64,000 nucleotides of DNA, taken from positions 1 to 64,000 of the forward strand of contig NZ_SSOM01000074.1 of the NCBI RefSeq assembly GCF_029871235.1, read 5' to 3'. This DNA is from Pseudomonas sp. BN411. Its GTDB lineage: Bacteria; Pseudomonadota; Gammaproteobacteria; Pseudomonadales; Pseudomonadaceae. The notes beneath the pieces were generated by a model that saw nothing but the letters and a program-made list of their open reading frames with translations, did not search any database and was not told the DNA's origin. Position numbers and translations under genes: made by a program. Position 1 is the first letter of the stretch. The number at the start of each line of letters is the position of its first letter. Below, piece after piece: positions 8,076-19,166 of the stretch.

Positions 8076-8954
8076 TCAGGACTCGAGGGAGCCGTCCAGG
8101 GTCTTGATCGGGGAGTATAGGTTCGGGCGACGGTCGCGGAACACACCCCAGGCACTGCGCACGTGCTCGAGTTTGTCCAGGTCGAAGCTGTGCACCAGGA
8201 TGCCTTCCTCGGTCTCGTTCAGTTCCTCGACTTTCTTGCCGAACTGGTCGGCGATGAAGGAGGAGCCGTAGAAGGTGATGTCGTAGCCGTCCTGCTCTTC
8301 CTTGCCGATGCGGTTGGACGCTACCAGCGGCATCAGGTTGGCGCCGGCGTGGCCTTGCTGCACGCGCTGCCAGTGGTCACGGGAAGTAATGTTGGCGTCG
8401 TGCGGCTCGCTGCCGATGGCAGTCGGGTAGAAGAGAATCTCGGCACCCAGCAGCGCCATGCTGCGCGCGGCTTCCGGGAACCACTGGTCCCAGCAGATAC
8501 CCACGCCGATCTTGGCGTAGCGGGTGTTCCACACCTTGAAGCCGGTGTCGCCCGGGTTGAAGTAGTACTTCTCGTGGTAGCCGGGGCCGTCCGGGATGTG
8601 GCTCTTGCGGTAGACGCCCAGGTTGGAGCCGTCGGCATCGATGATGGCGATGCTGTTGAAACGCGCGCGGCCGGCCTGCTCGAAGTAGCTGATGGGCAGC
8701 ACGACCTGGAGTTCCTTCGCGACGTTCTGGAAATGCGCGATGGCTTCGTTGGTCTCGGTCGGAGTGGCCAGCTGCAGGTAGTCCGGGTTCGGCTTCTGGC
8801 AGAAGTAGGGAGTCTCGAAGAGCTCCTGGATCAGGATGATCTGCGCGCCCTTGGCGGCAGCCTGGCGGACCAGCTTCTCGGCGTTGGCGATATTCGCGCC
8901 GCGATTCCAGGAACAGGCCATCTGGGTGGCGGCGACAGTAACGATGCGGGACAT
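8076..8954 (-). CDS. aguB: N-carbamoylputrescine amidase AguB
   Basis: Carbon-nitrogen hydrolase of the nitrilase superfamily that converts N-carbamoylputrescine to putrescine, CO2 and ammonia. The ATG at 8954 gives MSRIVTVAATQMACSW and 292 residues, the length known for the P. aeruginosa enzyme; an upstream in-frame start would add 11 residues of atypical sequence. The Glu-Lys-Cys triad can be placed at E44 (in LIQELF), K117 (in YRKSHIPDG) and C154 (in GICWDQW). GAGGTG precedes the ATG. It is the first structural gene of the aguBA unit, and the AguR-type operator region lies just upstream. Confidence 0.95.
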   Translation of the reverse strand: MSRIVTVAATQMACSWNRGANIANAEKLVRQAAAKGAQIILIQELFETPYFCQKPNPDYLQLATPTETNEAIAHFQNVAKELQVVLPISYFEQAGRARFNSIAIIDADGSNLGVYRKSHIPDGPGYHEKYYFNPGDTGFKVWNTRYAKIGVGICWDQWFPEAARSMALLGAEILFYPTAIGSEPHDANITSRDHWQRVQQGHAGANLMPLVASNRIGKEEQDGYDITFYGSSFIADQFGKKVEELNETEEGILVHSFDLDKLEHVRSAWGVFRDRRPNLYSPIKTLDGSLES

Positions 8955-8989
8955 GGGGACACCTCGTCGGAACGTTTTTGAACCCATTA

Positions 8990-9140
8990 CCGGATATCTA
9001 TCGGTAATTGGGGCTTTTCCGTGCCGGCGGGGTGTGGGCCGCCGTGCGGATGGCGACTTTATAGTCGATAAAAATCTGCTTTGGAAGCGTGATTTTTCTA
9101 TCGAGACGCGTTTTCTGATTTATTTGCCGATAAATATCGG
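8990..9140. promoter_or_regulatory. aguBA promoter/operator region with repeated CGATA half-sites
   Basis: The AT-rich gap between aguB and aguR contains CCGATA-AA-TATCGG (9127-9140, perfect 6-base arms), GTCGATAAAAATC (9064-9076), TATCGAGAC (9099-9107) and CCGGATATCTATCGG (8990-9004). All share the half-site CGATA/TATCG. AguR is a TetR-type repressor of aguBA in P. aeruginosa, so these are the natural candidates for its binding sites; the assignment is inference. Confidence 0.5.
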
Positions 9141-9151
9141 GATTTGTCGGC

Positions 9152-9796
9152 TCAGATTTCCCGAGCCGTGGCCCGTTTTGGCAGGAAGGGTGGCAGGTAG
9201 AGGCCGAGGTAGGCATCGAACACCCGCATGCCTTCCTCGGCCAGGCGCGGAGTGATTTCGCCGTGCAGCTGCACGGAGCGAGCGTAGACGCGGTCGCCCA
9301 GTTCCATGGCCAGGGCGAAGACGTCGACATCCTCAGGCAGTGCCGGCAGCTCGAAGTGGCGTTCGAACAGGGCGAGCATCAGCCGGCCCAGCTCGATGTC
9401 GTGCTGGCGGTCGGCCTGGGTGACTTCGGTGAGGCCGTGTTGGGCGAGGATCAACTGGCGCGCGGCGGTGTCGGCTGCGTAGATCGACAGCATGCGCTCT
9501 TCCACCAGGCGCGAGAGGTCCTGCCAGTGGCGCAGGCTGTCGTGCTCGATGGGCTGCTGGAGGCAGGCGCGGAAGGCCGCGTGGACGTCGGCGGTGAGGG
9601 CTTCGAGTATCGCCGGCACGCTGGAGAAGAAGTGATAGACGGAAGAGGGCGGCATCTCCGCACGCTCGGCGACGCTGTAGATCGACAGGTTGGCCACGCC
9701 CTGCTCTGCCAGGAGGGCGCGGGCGGCGTCGAGAATCCCGGCGATGCGCAGCTGACTGCTGGCGCGCGGTTTGCGGGCGGTGGCGGTGCGCGACAT
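9152..9796 (-). CDS. aguR: TetR-family repressor of the agmatine genes, AguR
   Basis: DNA-binding regulator of 214 residues. Residues about 18-65 form the TetR helix-turn-helix (ILDAARALLAEQGVANLS...MPPSSVYHFF), and the remainder is a helical ligand-binding and dimer domain. In P. aeruginosa, AguR represses aguBA and is released by agmatine or N-carbamoylputrescine. The order here (aguR, aguB, aguA, all minus strand) is the same. About 200 bases separate it from aguB and hold palindromic sites at 9127-9140 and nearby. The N-terminal basic tail (ATARKPRASSQ) is usual for the family. Confidence 0.88.
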   Translation of the reverse strand: MSRTATARKPRASSQLRIAGILDAARALLAEQGVANLSIYSVAERAEMPPSSVYHFFSSVPAILEALTADVHAAFRACLQQPIEHDSLRHWQDLSRLVEERMLSIYAADTAARQLILAQHGLTEVTQADRQHDIELGRLMLALFERHFELPALPEDVDVFALAMELGDRVYARSVQLHGEITPRLAEEGMRVFDAYLGLYLPPFLPKRATAREI

Positions 9797-9869
9797 GGGA
9801 GGCTCCTTTCCGAAGAGCCGCTATTGGACGCCAGGCGATGGTTCAGGGGCAAGAGAGCGTATGAATGGC

Positions 9870-9965
9870 CCCCTCTCCCGCTTGCGGAGAGGGGAATGAA
9901 TTCGCTGCCCGTAGGAGCTGGCTTGCCGGCGAATGGCTCCTTTTCGCTAGCAAGCTAGCTCCTAC
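9870..9965. repeat. Two adjacent dispersed hairpin repeats
   Basis: CCCCTCTCC/GGAGAGGGG with a 7-base centre (9870-9894) is followed by a longer element bounded by GTAGGAGCT and AGCTCCTAC (9911-9965), whose arms match at 21 of 23 positions. The GTAGGAGC type recurs in part at 22163-22199. They separate the 3' end of the polyamine-binding-protein gene from aguR. Confidence 0.7.
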
Positions 9966-9977
9966 AAGACGATGACC

Positions 9978-11036
9978 CTACTGGCCTTCGCGGAAGGCGG
10001 CCCATACCTCATCGCGGGTCGCGCTGAGCTTCTCCGGCACAGGCTCGACTGGGAACAGGCGCCGCTTGGTTTCCTTGTCCGGGTAGAGGCCGGGCTGGTC
10101 GCGCAGGCCTGCATCCAGATACTGACGGGCGTCGGCATTGCCGCTGGGGTAGAGGGTCGCGCTGGTGACCTTCGCCGCTACTTGCGGACGCAGCATGAAG
10201 TCGATGAACTGGTGTGCCAGGTCGGCCCGTTTGGCGCTGGTGGGAATCGACAGGTTGTCGATGAACACCACCGAGCCTTCGTTCGGGACCATGAAACTCA
10301 CCGGCTGACCGGCCGCAGCGGCGTTCAGGGCATCGCCGACCCAGGCCATGGCGACGCACAGTTTGCCGGCGTTGAGATCGGCTATGTAGCGCTCGCTGTC
10401 GACATAGCGCAGGTTCGGGCGCAGGGCGGCGAGGGTTTCGGCGCTGCGCTTGAGCCGGCTCGGCGCGCTGCGGGAGAGGTTGCGGCCCTGGTAGTTGAGC
10501 AGCACGGCGAGGGTTTCGTCGGGGGCGTCCAGCAGGCTGATGCCGCACTGGCCGAGACGCGCGCTCTGGTCGGCCTCGAACAGCAGGCTCCAGCTGTGGG
10601 GCAGGGGCCCGCCGAAGGCCATTTCCGCCTGGGGTGTGTTCACCGCCAGGCCGACGGCGCCCCAGAGGTAGGGCACGGCGTGCTGGTTGTTCGGGTCCAT
10701 GGCGGCCAGCTTGCTCAGCAGCTGCTTGTCCAGGTGTTGGCGATTGGGCAGGAGGGAGAAGTCCAGCGGCTGCAGGCGGCCTTCCTTGATCAGGCGCGGC
10801 AGGTCGTTATGGGAAGGCACGGCGACATCGATGGGCTCGCCGCCGGCCAGCGCCTTGTCCAGCTCTTCGGCGCTGCTGAAGGTGCGGTAATCGACCTTGA
10901 TGCCGGTTTCCTTCTGGAATTCCTCCAGCACCTCCGGGGCGATGTAATCGTTCCAGTTGTAGACGCGGATCAGGTCTTCGGCCTGGGCCAGTGCGGGGAG
11001 CAATGCGAGCAACAGCGGGGCGAGCAAGCGGGGCAT
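9978..11036 (-). CDS. Periplasmic polyamine-binding protein (PotF/SpuD-like, stand-alone)
   Basis: Extracellular solute-binding protein of the PotD/PotF family. Its 352 residues begin with a short signal peptide (cleavage after ALAQA). The mature N-terminus is EDLIRVYNWNDYIAPEVLEEFQKETG, shown here only as an outline: the VYNWNDYI core is the family hallmark. It is clearly more diverged than SpuD and SpuE in this window and lacks transporter subunits of its own. In PAO1 a corresponding gene (PA0295, from memory) lies in the same place next to spuI. It may lend an additional specificity to the SpuFGH transporter or act as a sensor; neither is shown by the sequence. Confidence 0.85.
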   Translation of the reverse strand: MPRLLAPLLLALLPALAQAEDLIRVYNWNDYIAPEVLEEFQKETGIKVDYRTFSSAEELDKALAGGEPIDVAVPSHNDLPRLIKEGRLQPLDFSLLPNRQHLDKQLLSKLAAMDPNNQHAVPYLWGAVGLAVNTPQAEMAFGGPLPHSWSLLFEADQSARLGQCGISLLDAPDETLAVLLNYQGRNLSRSAPSRLKRSAETLAALRPNLRYVDSERYIADLNAGKLCVAMAWVGDALNAAAAGQPVSFMVPNEGSVVFIDNLSIPTSAKRADLAHQFIDFMLRPQVAAKVTSATLYPSGNADARQYLDAGLRDQPGLYPDKETKRRLFPVEPVPEKLSATRDEVWAAFREGQ

Positions 11037-11152
11037 GACGTCCTCCCTGATAGAGCATGCGGGTTCTGGTTTTCTTGGCGTTCGGGTGCTGCAAGGCGCC
11101 GCCAGCCGGAGTCGCCCGCTGCGCCGGGGTGTTGCAAGGGTACAGATGCGAC

Positions 11153-11176
11153 AACGCCGGCCCGGGGGCCGGCGTT
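11153..11176 (-). terminator. GC-rich hairpin after spuI
   Basis: AACGCCGGCC/GGCCGGCGTT, a 10-bp stem with a 4-base loop, begins just past the spuI stop codon. No T tract follows, so termination would be weak or Rho-assisted. The ~120 bases between it and the next gene are otherwise featureless. Confidence 0.5.
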
Positions 11177-11186
11177 CTGGACTCGC

Positions 11187-12572
11187 TTACACGGTATGCA
11201 GGTACCAGTTGTACTCGAGGTCGGAGATGGAGTGTTCGAACTCCTCCAGCTCGCTTTCCTTACAGGCAACAAAGATGTCGATGTAATCCGGGCTGATGTA
11301 CTTGGCCAGGACTTCGCTGTCGTCCAGCTCGCGCAGGGCATCGCGCAGGTTGTTCGGCAGGCTTTGCTCCAGCTGTTCGTAGGAGTTGCCTTCGATAGGC
11401 GTGCTCGGCTCGATCTTGTTGGTCAGGCCGTGGTGGATACCCGCCAGGATGGCCGACATCATCAGATAAGGGTTGGCGTCGGCGCCGGCCACGCGGTGCT
11501 CGATGCGCACGGCATCCGCGCTGCCAGTGGGCACGCGAACGGCCACGGTGCGGTTGTCCAGGCCCCAGCTCGGCGCGTTCGGCACGTAGAACTGCGCGCC
11601 GAAACGGCGGTAGGAGTTCACGTTCGGGCACAGGAAGCCCATGGACGCGGGCATGGTCTCGAGCACACCGCCGACTGCGTGACGCAAAGCGGCGTTCTGC
11701 TCGGGATCATCGGAAGCGAAGATGTTCTTGCCGGTCTTCTTGTCGATCAGCGAGATGTGCACGTGCAGGCCGTTGCCCGCCTGGCCCGGGTAGGGCTTGG
11801 CCATGAAGGTGGTGTCCATTTCATGGTCGTAGGCGATGTTCTTGATCAGACGCTTGAGCAGTACCGCGTAGTCGCACGCCTTCAGGGCGTCTTCGACGTG
11901 GTGCATGTTGACTTCGAACTGGGCCGGGGCGCTTTCCTTGACGATGGCGTCGGCCGGGATGCCCTGGACCTTGGCGCCTTCGAGGATGTCCTGCAGGCAG
12001 TCGGCGTATTCGTCCAGATCGTCGATCAGGTACACCTGGGTGGACTGCGGGCGCTTGCCGGAAATGGGCGAACGCGGCGGCTGCGGACGGCCGTTTATGT
12101 TCTCCTGGTCGATCAGGTAGAACTCCAGCTCGAACGCGGCGCAGATGGTCAGGCCGAGATCATCGAATTTTTCCACCACACGACGCAGGACCTCGCGCGG
12201 GTCGGCGAAGAAGGGTTCGCCGTCGCCTTCGACCTCATGCATGGTCATCAGCAGCTGCGCGGTCGGGCGCTTTTGCCAGGGTTCGTCGCTGAGGGTGCTG
12301 GGAATGGGATAGCAGATGCGGTCTGCGTCGCCGATGTCCAGGCCGAGGCCGGTGCTTTCGACGGTGGAACCGTTGATATCGAGAGCGAAGATCGAAGCGG
12401 GGAGGTTGATGCCTTTCTCGTAGACTTTGGTCAGGCTGGCGCGCTCGATTCGCTTGCCTCGCACCACTCCATTCATATCTGCAATCAACAGGTCGACGAA
12501 CTGGACCTCAGGATGTTCCTTAAGGAATTCGTTCGCTTCTTGAAGCTGAACGGCACGCGGGGGTACCGACAT
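11187..12572 (-). CDS. spuI: Gamma-glutamylpolyamine synthetase SpuI
   Basis: Glutamine-synthetase-like ligase that joins glutamate to an amino group of a polyamine with ATP, the first step of gamma-glutamylation catabolism. At 461 residues it carries the beta-grasp N-domain (DLLIADMNGVVRGKR) and the catalytic-domain signatures FELEFYL, FEVNMHH, the histidine loop NGLHVHIS and the arginine segment RIEHRVAGADANPY. It diverges from spuA across a 278-base promoter region and is paralogous to SpuB in this window. PAO1 has spuI in the same place. The preferred polyamine cannot be read from the sequence. Confidence 0.92.
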   Translation of the reverse strand: MSVPPRAVQLQEANEFLKEHPEVQFVDLLIADMNGVVRGKRIERASLTKVYEKGINLPASIFALDINGSTVESTGLGLDIGDADRICYPIPSTLSDEPWQKRPTAQLLMTMHEVEGDGEPFFADPREVLRRVVEKFDDLGLTICAAFELEFYLIDQENINGRPQPPRSPISGKRPQSTQVYLIDDLDEYADCLQDILEGAKVQGIPADAIVKESAPAQFEVNMHHVEDALKACDYAVLLKRLIKNIAYDHEMDTTFMAKPYPGQAGNGLHVHISLIDKKTGKNIFASDDPEQNAALRHAVGGVLETMPASMGFLCPNVNSYRRFGAQFYVPNAPSWGLDNRTVAVRVPTGSADAVRIEHRVAGADANPYLMMSAILAGIHHGLTNKIEPSTPIEGNSYEQLEQSLPNNLRDALRELDDSEVLAKYISPDYIDIFVACKESELEEFEHSISDLEYNWYLHTV

Positions 12573-12761
12573 GATGCAACACCTTTTTTGTTAAAAATAT
12601 CAATCACGCTCTATCTAAGGTGTGAGTCAATCCGAATCACCCCTTGATGTCAAGCGAGCCCTATTTTGCCCCAAAAACGGGCTCGATGGCCAGTTTTTGG
12701 GCGTTTCGGGGCGCCCGAACCTCTCTCCGAACCTTGTCAGGCGTGGTGCTCAGCGGGGCGT

Positions 12762-12800
12762 GTTCAATTTTTTACAGCCCTATTGTGTAAAAAAATGAAC
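12762..12800. promoter_or_regulatory. Long inverted repeat in the spuI-spuA promoter region
   Basis: GTTCAATTTTTTACA (12762-12776) and TGTAAAAAAATGAAC (12786-12800) are complementary at 14 of 15 positions around a 9-base centre. It ends 50 bases before the spuA ATG, within the divergent promoter region. The polyamine genes of P. aeruginosa are controlled by regulators such as PauR, and this is a good operator candidate; which protein binds is not shown by the sequence. Confidence 0.55.
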
Positions 12801-12850
12801 AACGCTAAGCTCGGTCGAAACCCATAACAGACAAATAAAACGGGTGTCTC

Positions 12851-13603
12851 ATGTCTCGCCTGCCGTTGATAGGCGTATCCGCTTGCACCAGAGAGATCGG
12901 TCCTCAGACTTATCATATAGCTGGTGACAAGTATCTGCGTGCGGTAGCGGTCGGAGCCGGTGGAATTCCGCTGGTGATTCCAGCCCTCGCTGAACTGATG
13001 GACCAGGCGACTCTGCTGTCCGGCCTGGACGGTCTACTCCTTACCGGCTCCCCTTCCAATGTGGAGCCCCATCAATATGAAGGCACCGCATCCGAGCCCG
13101 GCACCCGTCACGATCCCGCCCGGGATCGCACCACTCTGCCCCTTGTCCGCGCCGCCATTGAAGCCGGTGTCCCTGTTCTGGGCATTTGCCGGGGCTTCCA
13201 GGAAATGAACGTCGCCCTCGGGGGCACTCTGCACCAGCGCGTGCATGAAGTAGAAGGATTCATGGACCACCGCGAGCCGGCCAATGAGCCGCGCGAGGTG
13301 CAATACGCTCCCCGTCATGCATTGAAGGTGCAGCCGGGCGGCGTACTCGACGGCATCGGCTTGCCGTCCGAGATTCAAGTCAACTCCATTCATGGCCAGG
13401 GCGTTGAACGTCTGGCGCCGGGCCTGCGTGTAGAGGCTCTGGCGCCTGATGGGTTGGTCGAGGCCTTTTCGGTCGAAGGCGCCAGGAGCTTTGCCTTGGG
13501 GGTGCAATGGCATCCCGAGTGGCAAGTGCAGACCAACCCGAACTATCTCGCCATCTTCCAGGCCTTTGGTGAGGCTTGCAGGGAGAAGGCGGGGAAACGC
13601 TGA
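12851..13603 (+). CDS. spuA: Gamma-glutamyl-GABA hydrolase-type class I amidotransferase SpuA
   Basis: Glutamine-amidotransferase-fold hydrolase (peptidase C26, PuuD-like) that removes the gamma-glutamyl group at the end of the gamma-glutamylated polyamine pathway. In 250 residues the nucleophile elbow is GICRGFQEMNVALGG (Cys near residue 115) and the His-Glu pair is in QWHPEW near residue 220. It is the first gene of the plus-strand spu run, diverging from spuI. The start follows AT-rich promoter DNA; the usual Shine-Dalgarno sequence is weak (CGGGTG). spuB follows after 143 bases. Confidence 0.9.
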   Translation: MSRLPLIGVSACTREIGPQTYHIAGDKYLRAVAVGAGGIPLVIPALAELMDQATLLSGLDGLLLTGSPSNVEPHQYEGTASEPGTRHDPARDRTTLPLVRAAIEAGVPVLGICRGFQEMNVALGGTLHQRVHEVEGFMDHREPANEPREVQYAPRHALKVQPGGVLDGIGLPSEIQVNSIHGQGVERLAPGLRVEALAPDGLVEAFSVEGARSFALGVQWHPEWQVQTNPNYLAIFQAFGEACREKAGKR

Positions 13604-13746
13604 GCGGGAGAACTCTTCAGGAAACCGGCGAAGTTGCCGTGTCGCGTAGTTGGGACTGTACTGATCGCGCGGCCGGTGCCTCGATGGGTGCGTCCGGCAC
13701 GAAACTGCAGAAGCCTCTTAGCGAAGCTCTCAACCCTGAGGTCTTT

Positions 13747-15105
13747 ATGACTACCAAGCTCGACCAGCTGACAGGCTGGCTGAAAGAACGCAAAATCACC
13801 GAAGTTGAATGCATGATCAGCGATCTTACCGGCATTGCTCGCGGTAAGATTTCGCCGACCAACAAGTTCCTGGACGAGAAGGGCATGCGCCTCCCCGAGA
13901 GCGTGCTGCTGCAAACCGTAACCGGCGACTATGTTGAGGACGACATCTATTACGAGCTGCTCGACCCGGCGGACATCGACATGTTCTGCCGCCCGGACCA
14001 GAACGCCGTGTACCTGGTGCCCTGGGCCATCGAGCCCACCGCCATGGTGATCCACGACACCTTCGACAAGCAGGGCAACCCCATCGAGCTGTCGCCCCGC
14101 AACCTCCTGAAGAAGGTGCTCAAGCTGTACGCAGATAAAGGCTGGAAACCCATCGTCGCCCCGGAGATGGAGTTCTACCTGACCAAGCGTTGCGACGACC
14201 CGGACTTCCCTCTGCAGGCCCCGCTGGGCCGCTCGGGCCGCCCGGAAACCGGTCGCCAGTCCTTCTCCATCGATGCGGCGAACGAATTCGACCCGCTGTT
14301 CGAGGATATGTACGACTGGTGCGAGATGCAGGACCTGGACCTCGACACCCTGATCCACGAGGAAGGTCCGGCGCAGATGGAAATCAACTTCCGTCACGGC
14401 GACGCCCTGGAGCTGGCGGACCAGATCCTGGTGTTCAAGCGCACCATGCGCGAGGCAGCGCTCAAGCACAACGTGGCGGCGACCTTCATGGCCAAGCCGA
14501 TCACCGACGAGCCGGGCAGCGCCATGCACCTGCACCAGAGCGTGATCGACATCAATACCGGGAAGAACATCTTCTCCAACGATGACGGTTCCATGAGCGA
14601 GCTGTTCCTGCACCACATCGGCGGCCTGCAGAAGTACATCCCCGAAGTGCTGCCACTGTTCGCACCCAACGTGAACTCCTTCCGCCGCTTCCTGCCGGAC
14701 ACCTCCGCGCCGGTGAACGTCGAGTGGGGCGAGGAGAACCGCACCGTGGGCCTGCGCGTACCGGATGCCGGTCCGCAGAACCGCCGTGTGGAGAACCGTC
14801 TGGCTGGCGCCGACGCCAACCCTTACCTGGCCATCGCCGCGAGCCTGCTGTGCGGCTACATCGGCATGGTGGAAGGCGTGAAACCGAGCGCGCCGGTCAA
14901 GGGCCGTGGCTACGAGCGCCGCAACCTGCGCCTGCCGCTGACCATCGAGGCAGCGCTGGAGCGGATGGAAGCCTGCCGCGACATCGAGAAATACCTGGGC
15001 GACAAGTTCGTGACGGCCTACGTGGCGGTCAAGCGCGCCGAGCACGAGAACTTCAAGCGGGTGATCAGTTCCTGGGAGCGTGAGTTCCTGCTGCTCTCCG
15101 TCTAA
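13747..15105 (+). CDS. spuB: Gamma-glutamylpolyamine synthetase SpuB
   Basis: Second glutamine-synthetase-like ligase of the locus, 452 residues when started at MTTKLDQLTGWLKERK. The open frame extends 57 codons further upstream into spuA, but that part is atypical and the internal ATG matches the known protein length. Catalytic signatures include APEMEFYL, QMEINFRHG, the histidine loop SAMHLHQS and NRRVENRLAGADANPY. It probably glutamylates putrescine or another polyamine; SpuI and SpuB are paralogs with different N-termini. A GC-rich hairpin follows before spuC. Confidence 0.9.
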   Translation: MTTKLDQLTGWLKERKITEVECMISDLTGIARGKISPTNKFLDEKGMRLPESVLLQTVTGDYVEDDIYYELLDPADIDMFCRPDQNAVYLVPWAIEPTAMVIHDTFDKQGNPIELSPRNLLKKVLKLYADKGWKPIVAPEMEFYLTKRCDDPDFPLQAPLGRSGRPETGRQSFSIDAANEFDPLFEDMYDWCEMQDLDLDTLIHEEGPAQMEINFRHGDALELADQILVFKRTMREAALKHNVAATFMAKPITDEPGSAMHLHQSVIDINTGKNIFSNDDGSMSELFLHHIGGLQKYIPEVLPLFAPNVNSFRRFLPDTSAPVNVEWGEENRTVGLRVPDAGPQNRRVENRLAGADANPYLAIAASLLCGYIGMVEGVKPSAPVKGRGYERRNLRLPLTIEAALERMEACRDIEKYLGDKFVTAYVAVKRAEHENFKRVISSWEREFLLLSV

Positions 15106-15113
15106 TCCGGAAC

Positions 15114-15141
15114 GGAGGCCGGCCGCCTCGGCCGGCCCTCC
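15114..15141 (+). repeat. GC-rich hairpin between spuB and spuC
   Basis: GGAGGCCGGCC and GGCCGGCCCTCC pair with one bulged base around a 5-base loop, directly after the spuB stop codon. No T run follows. It probably acts as an intercistronic stem rather than a full terminator, because spuC starts only 26 bases further on. Confidence 0.5.
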
Positions 15142-15167
15142 AGATACGTGTTTACTGAGGTAATGAA

Positions 15168-16535
15168 ATGAATAGCCAAGTGACCAACCCCAAGACCCTT
15201 GAATGGCAAGCGCTCGGTCGTGACCACCATCTGCCGCCGTTCACCGACTACAAGGCGCTGAACGCCAAGGGTGCGCGGATCATCACCAAGGCCGAAGGCG
15301 TGTACATCTGGGATAGCGAAGGCAACAAGATCCTCGATGGCATGGCCGGCCTGTGGTGCGTCAACGTCGGCTACGGCCGCGAGGAGCTGGTCCAGGCGGC
15401 GACCCGGCAGATGCGTGAACTGCCCTTCTACAACCTGTTCTTCCAGACCGCGCATCCGCCGGCGGTGGAACTCTCCAAGGCAATTGCCGAGATCGCACCG
15501 GAAGGCATGAACCACGTGTTCTTCACCGGTTCGGGCTCGGAAGCCAACGACACCGTGCTGCGCATGGTCCGCCACTACTGGGCGATCAAAGGCCAGCCGC
15601 AGAAGAAAGTCATCATCGGCCGCTGGAACGGCTACCACGGCTCGACCGTGGCCGGTGTCAGTCTCGGCGGCATGAAGGCCCTGCATGAGCAGGGTGACCT
15701 GCCGATTCCCGGCATCGAACACATTGCCCAGCCCTACTGGTTCGGCGAGGGCGGCGACATGGCTCCGGCCGAGTTCGGCGTCTGGGCGGCCGAGCAGCTG
15801 GAGAAGAAGATTCTCGAAGTGGGCGAGGACAAGGTTGCTGCCTTCATCGCCGAGCCCATCCAGGGTGCGGGTGGCGTGATCGTTCCGCCGGAAACCTACT
15901 GGCCGAAGATCCGCGAAGTCCTCGCCAAGTACGACATCCTGTTCATCGCCGACGAAGTGATCTGCGGCTTCGGCCGTACCGGCGAATGGTTCGGTAGCCA
16001 GTACTACGGCAACGCCCCGGACCTGATGCCGATCGCCAAGGGCCTGACCTCCGGTTACATCCCCATGGGCGGCGTGATTGTCCGCGACGAGATCGTCCAT
16101 ACCCTGAATGAGGGTGGGGAGTTCTACCACGGCTTCACCTACTCTGGTCATCCGGTAGCGGCAGCGGTGGCGTTGGAGAACATCCGCATCCTGCGCGAAG
16201 AGAAGATCGTCGAGAAAGTGAAGGCTGAAACGGCACCGTATTTGCAGCAGCGCTGGCAGGAGCTGGCCGACCACCCGTTGGTTGGCGAGGCGCGCGGTGT
16301 CGGCATGGTGGCGGCGCTGGAACTGGTCAAGAACAAGCAGACCCGTGAGCGTTTCGCCGGTGGTGTAGGGATGCTGTGCCGCGAGCACTGCTTCCGTAAC
16401 GGCCTGATCATGCGCGCGGTGGGTGACACCATGATCATCTCGCCGCCGCTGGTGATCAGCAAAGACGAAGTCGACGAACTGGTGACCAAGGCACGCAAGT
16501 GCCTGGACCTCACCCTGGCTGAAGTAAAAGGCTAA
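15168..16535 (+). CDS. spuC: Putrescine/polyamine:pyruvate aminotransferase SpuC
   Basis: PLP-dependent class III aminotransferase that transfers an amino group from putrescine (and related amines) to pyruvate, giving an aminoaldehyde that leads to GABA. Of 455 residues, key segments are the GSGSEANDTVLRMVRHYW phosphate-binding part, the aspartate in FIADEVICGFGRTG, and the PLP lysine K291 in PIAKGLTSGYIPMGG. It is preceded by TGAGGTAAT. It supplies the transamination route alongside the SpuI/SpuB ligation route. A strong hairpin separates it from the transporter genes. Confidence 0.93.
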   Translation: MNSQVTNPKTLEWQALGRDHHLPPFTDYKALNAKGARIITKAEGVYIWDSEGNKILDGMAGLWCVNVGYGREELVQAATRQMRELPFYNLFFQTAHPPAVELSKAIAEIAPEGMNHVFFTGSGSEANDTVLRMVRHYWAIKGQPQKKVIIGRWNGYHGSTVAGVSLGGMKALHEQGDLPIPGIEHIAQPYWFGEGGDMAPAEFGVWAAEQLEKKILEVGEDKVAAFIAEPIQGAGGVIVPPETYWPKIREVLAKYDILFIADEVICGFGRTGEWFGSQYYGNAPDLMPIAKGLTSGYIPMGGVIVRDEIVHTLNEGGEFYHGFTYSGHPVAAAVALENIRILREEKIVEKVKAETAPYLQQRWQELADHPLVGEARGVGMVAALELVKNKQTRERFAGGVGMLCREHCFRNGLIMRAVGDTMIISPPLVISKDEVDELVTKARKCLDLTLAEVKG

Positions 16536-16540
16536 GAAAA

Positions 16541-19028
<2,488 letters not shown>

Positions 19029-19166
19029 TGCAAAGCCGGTGGCCCGTGGTGTGGCGGAGCCGCCGGTAACGTCCCGGCCGAGCCAGGCAGGATGCCTGTC
19101 TCGTGCCCCTGCTGTATAAACGCGCCCGGCCGCGGTGGTCGGGTAGAAAATTCTGGGAGTGTGGTA

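Noticed and set aside
9972-12647. 891-codon open frame on the plus strand
   Set aside because: It lies antisense to the polyamine-binding protein and spuI, has no recognisable domain and an amino-acid composition typical of GC-rich shadow frames.
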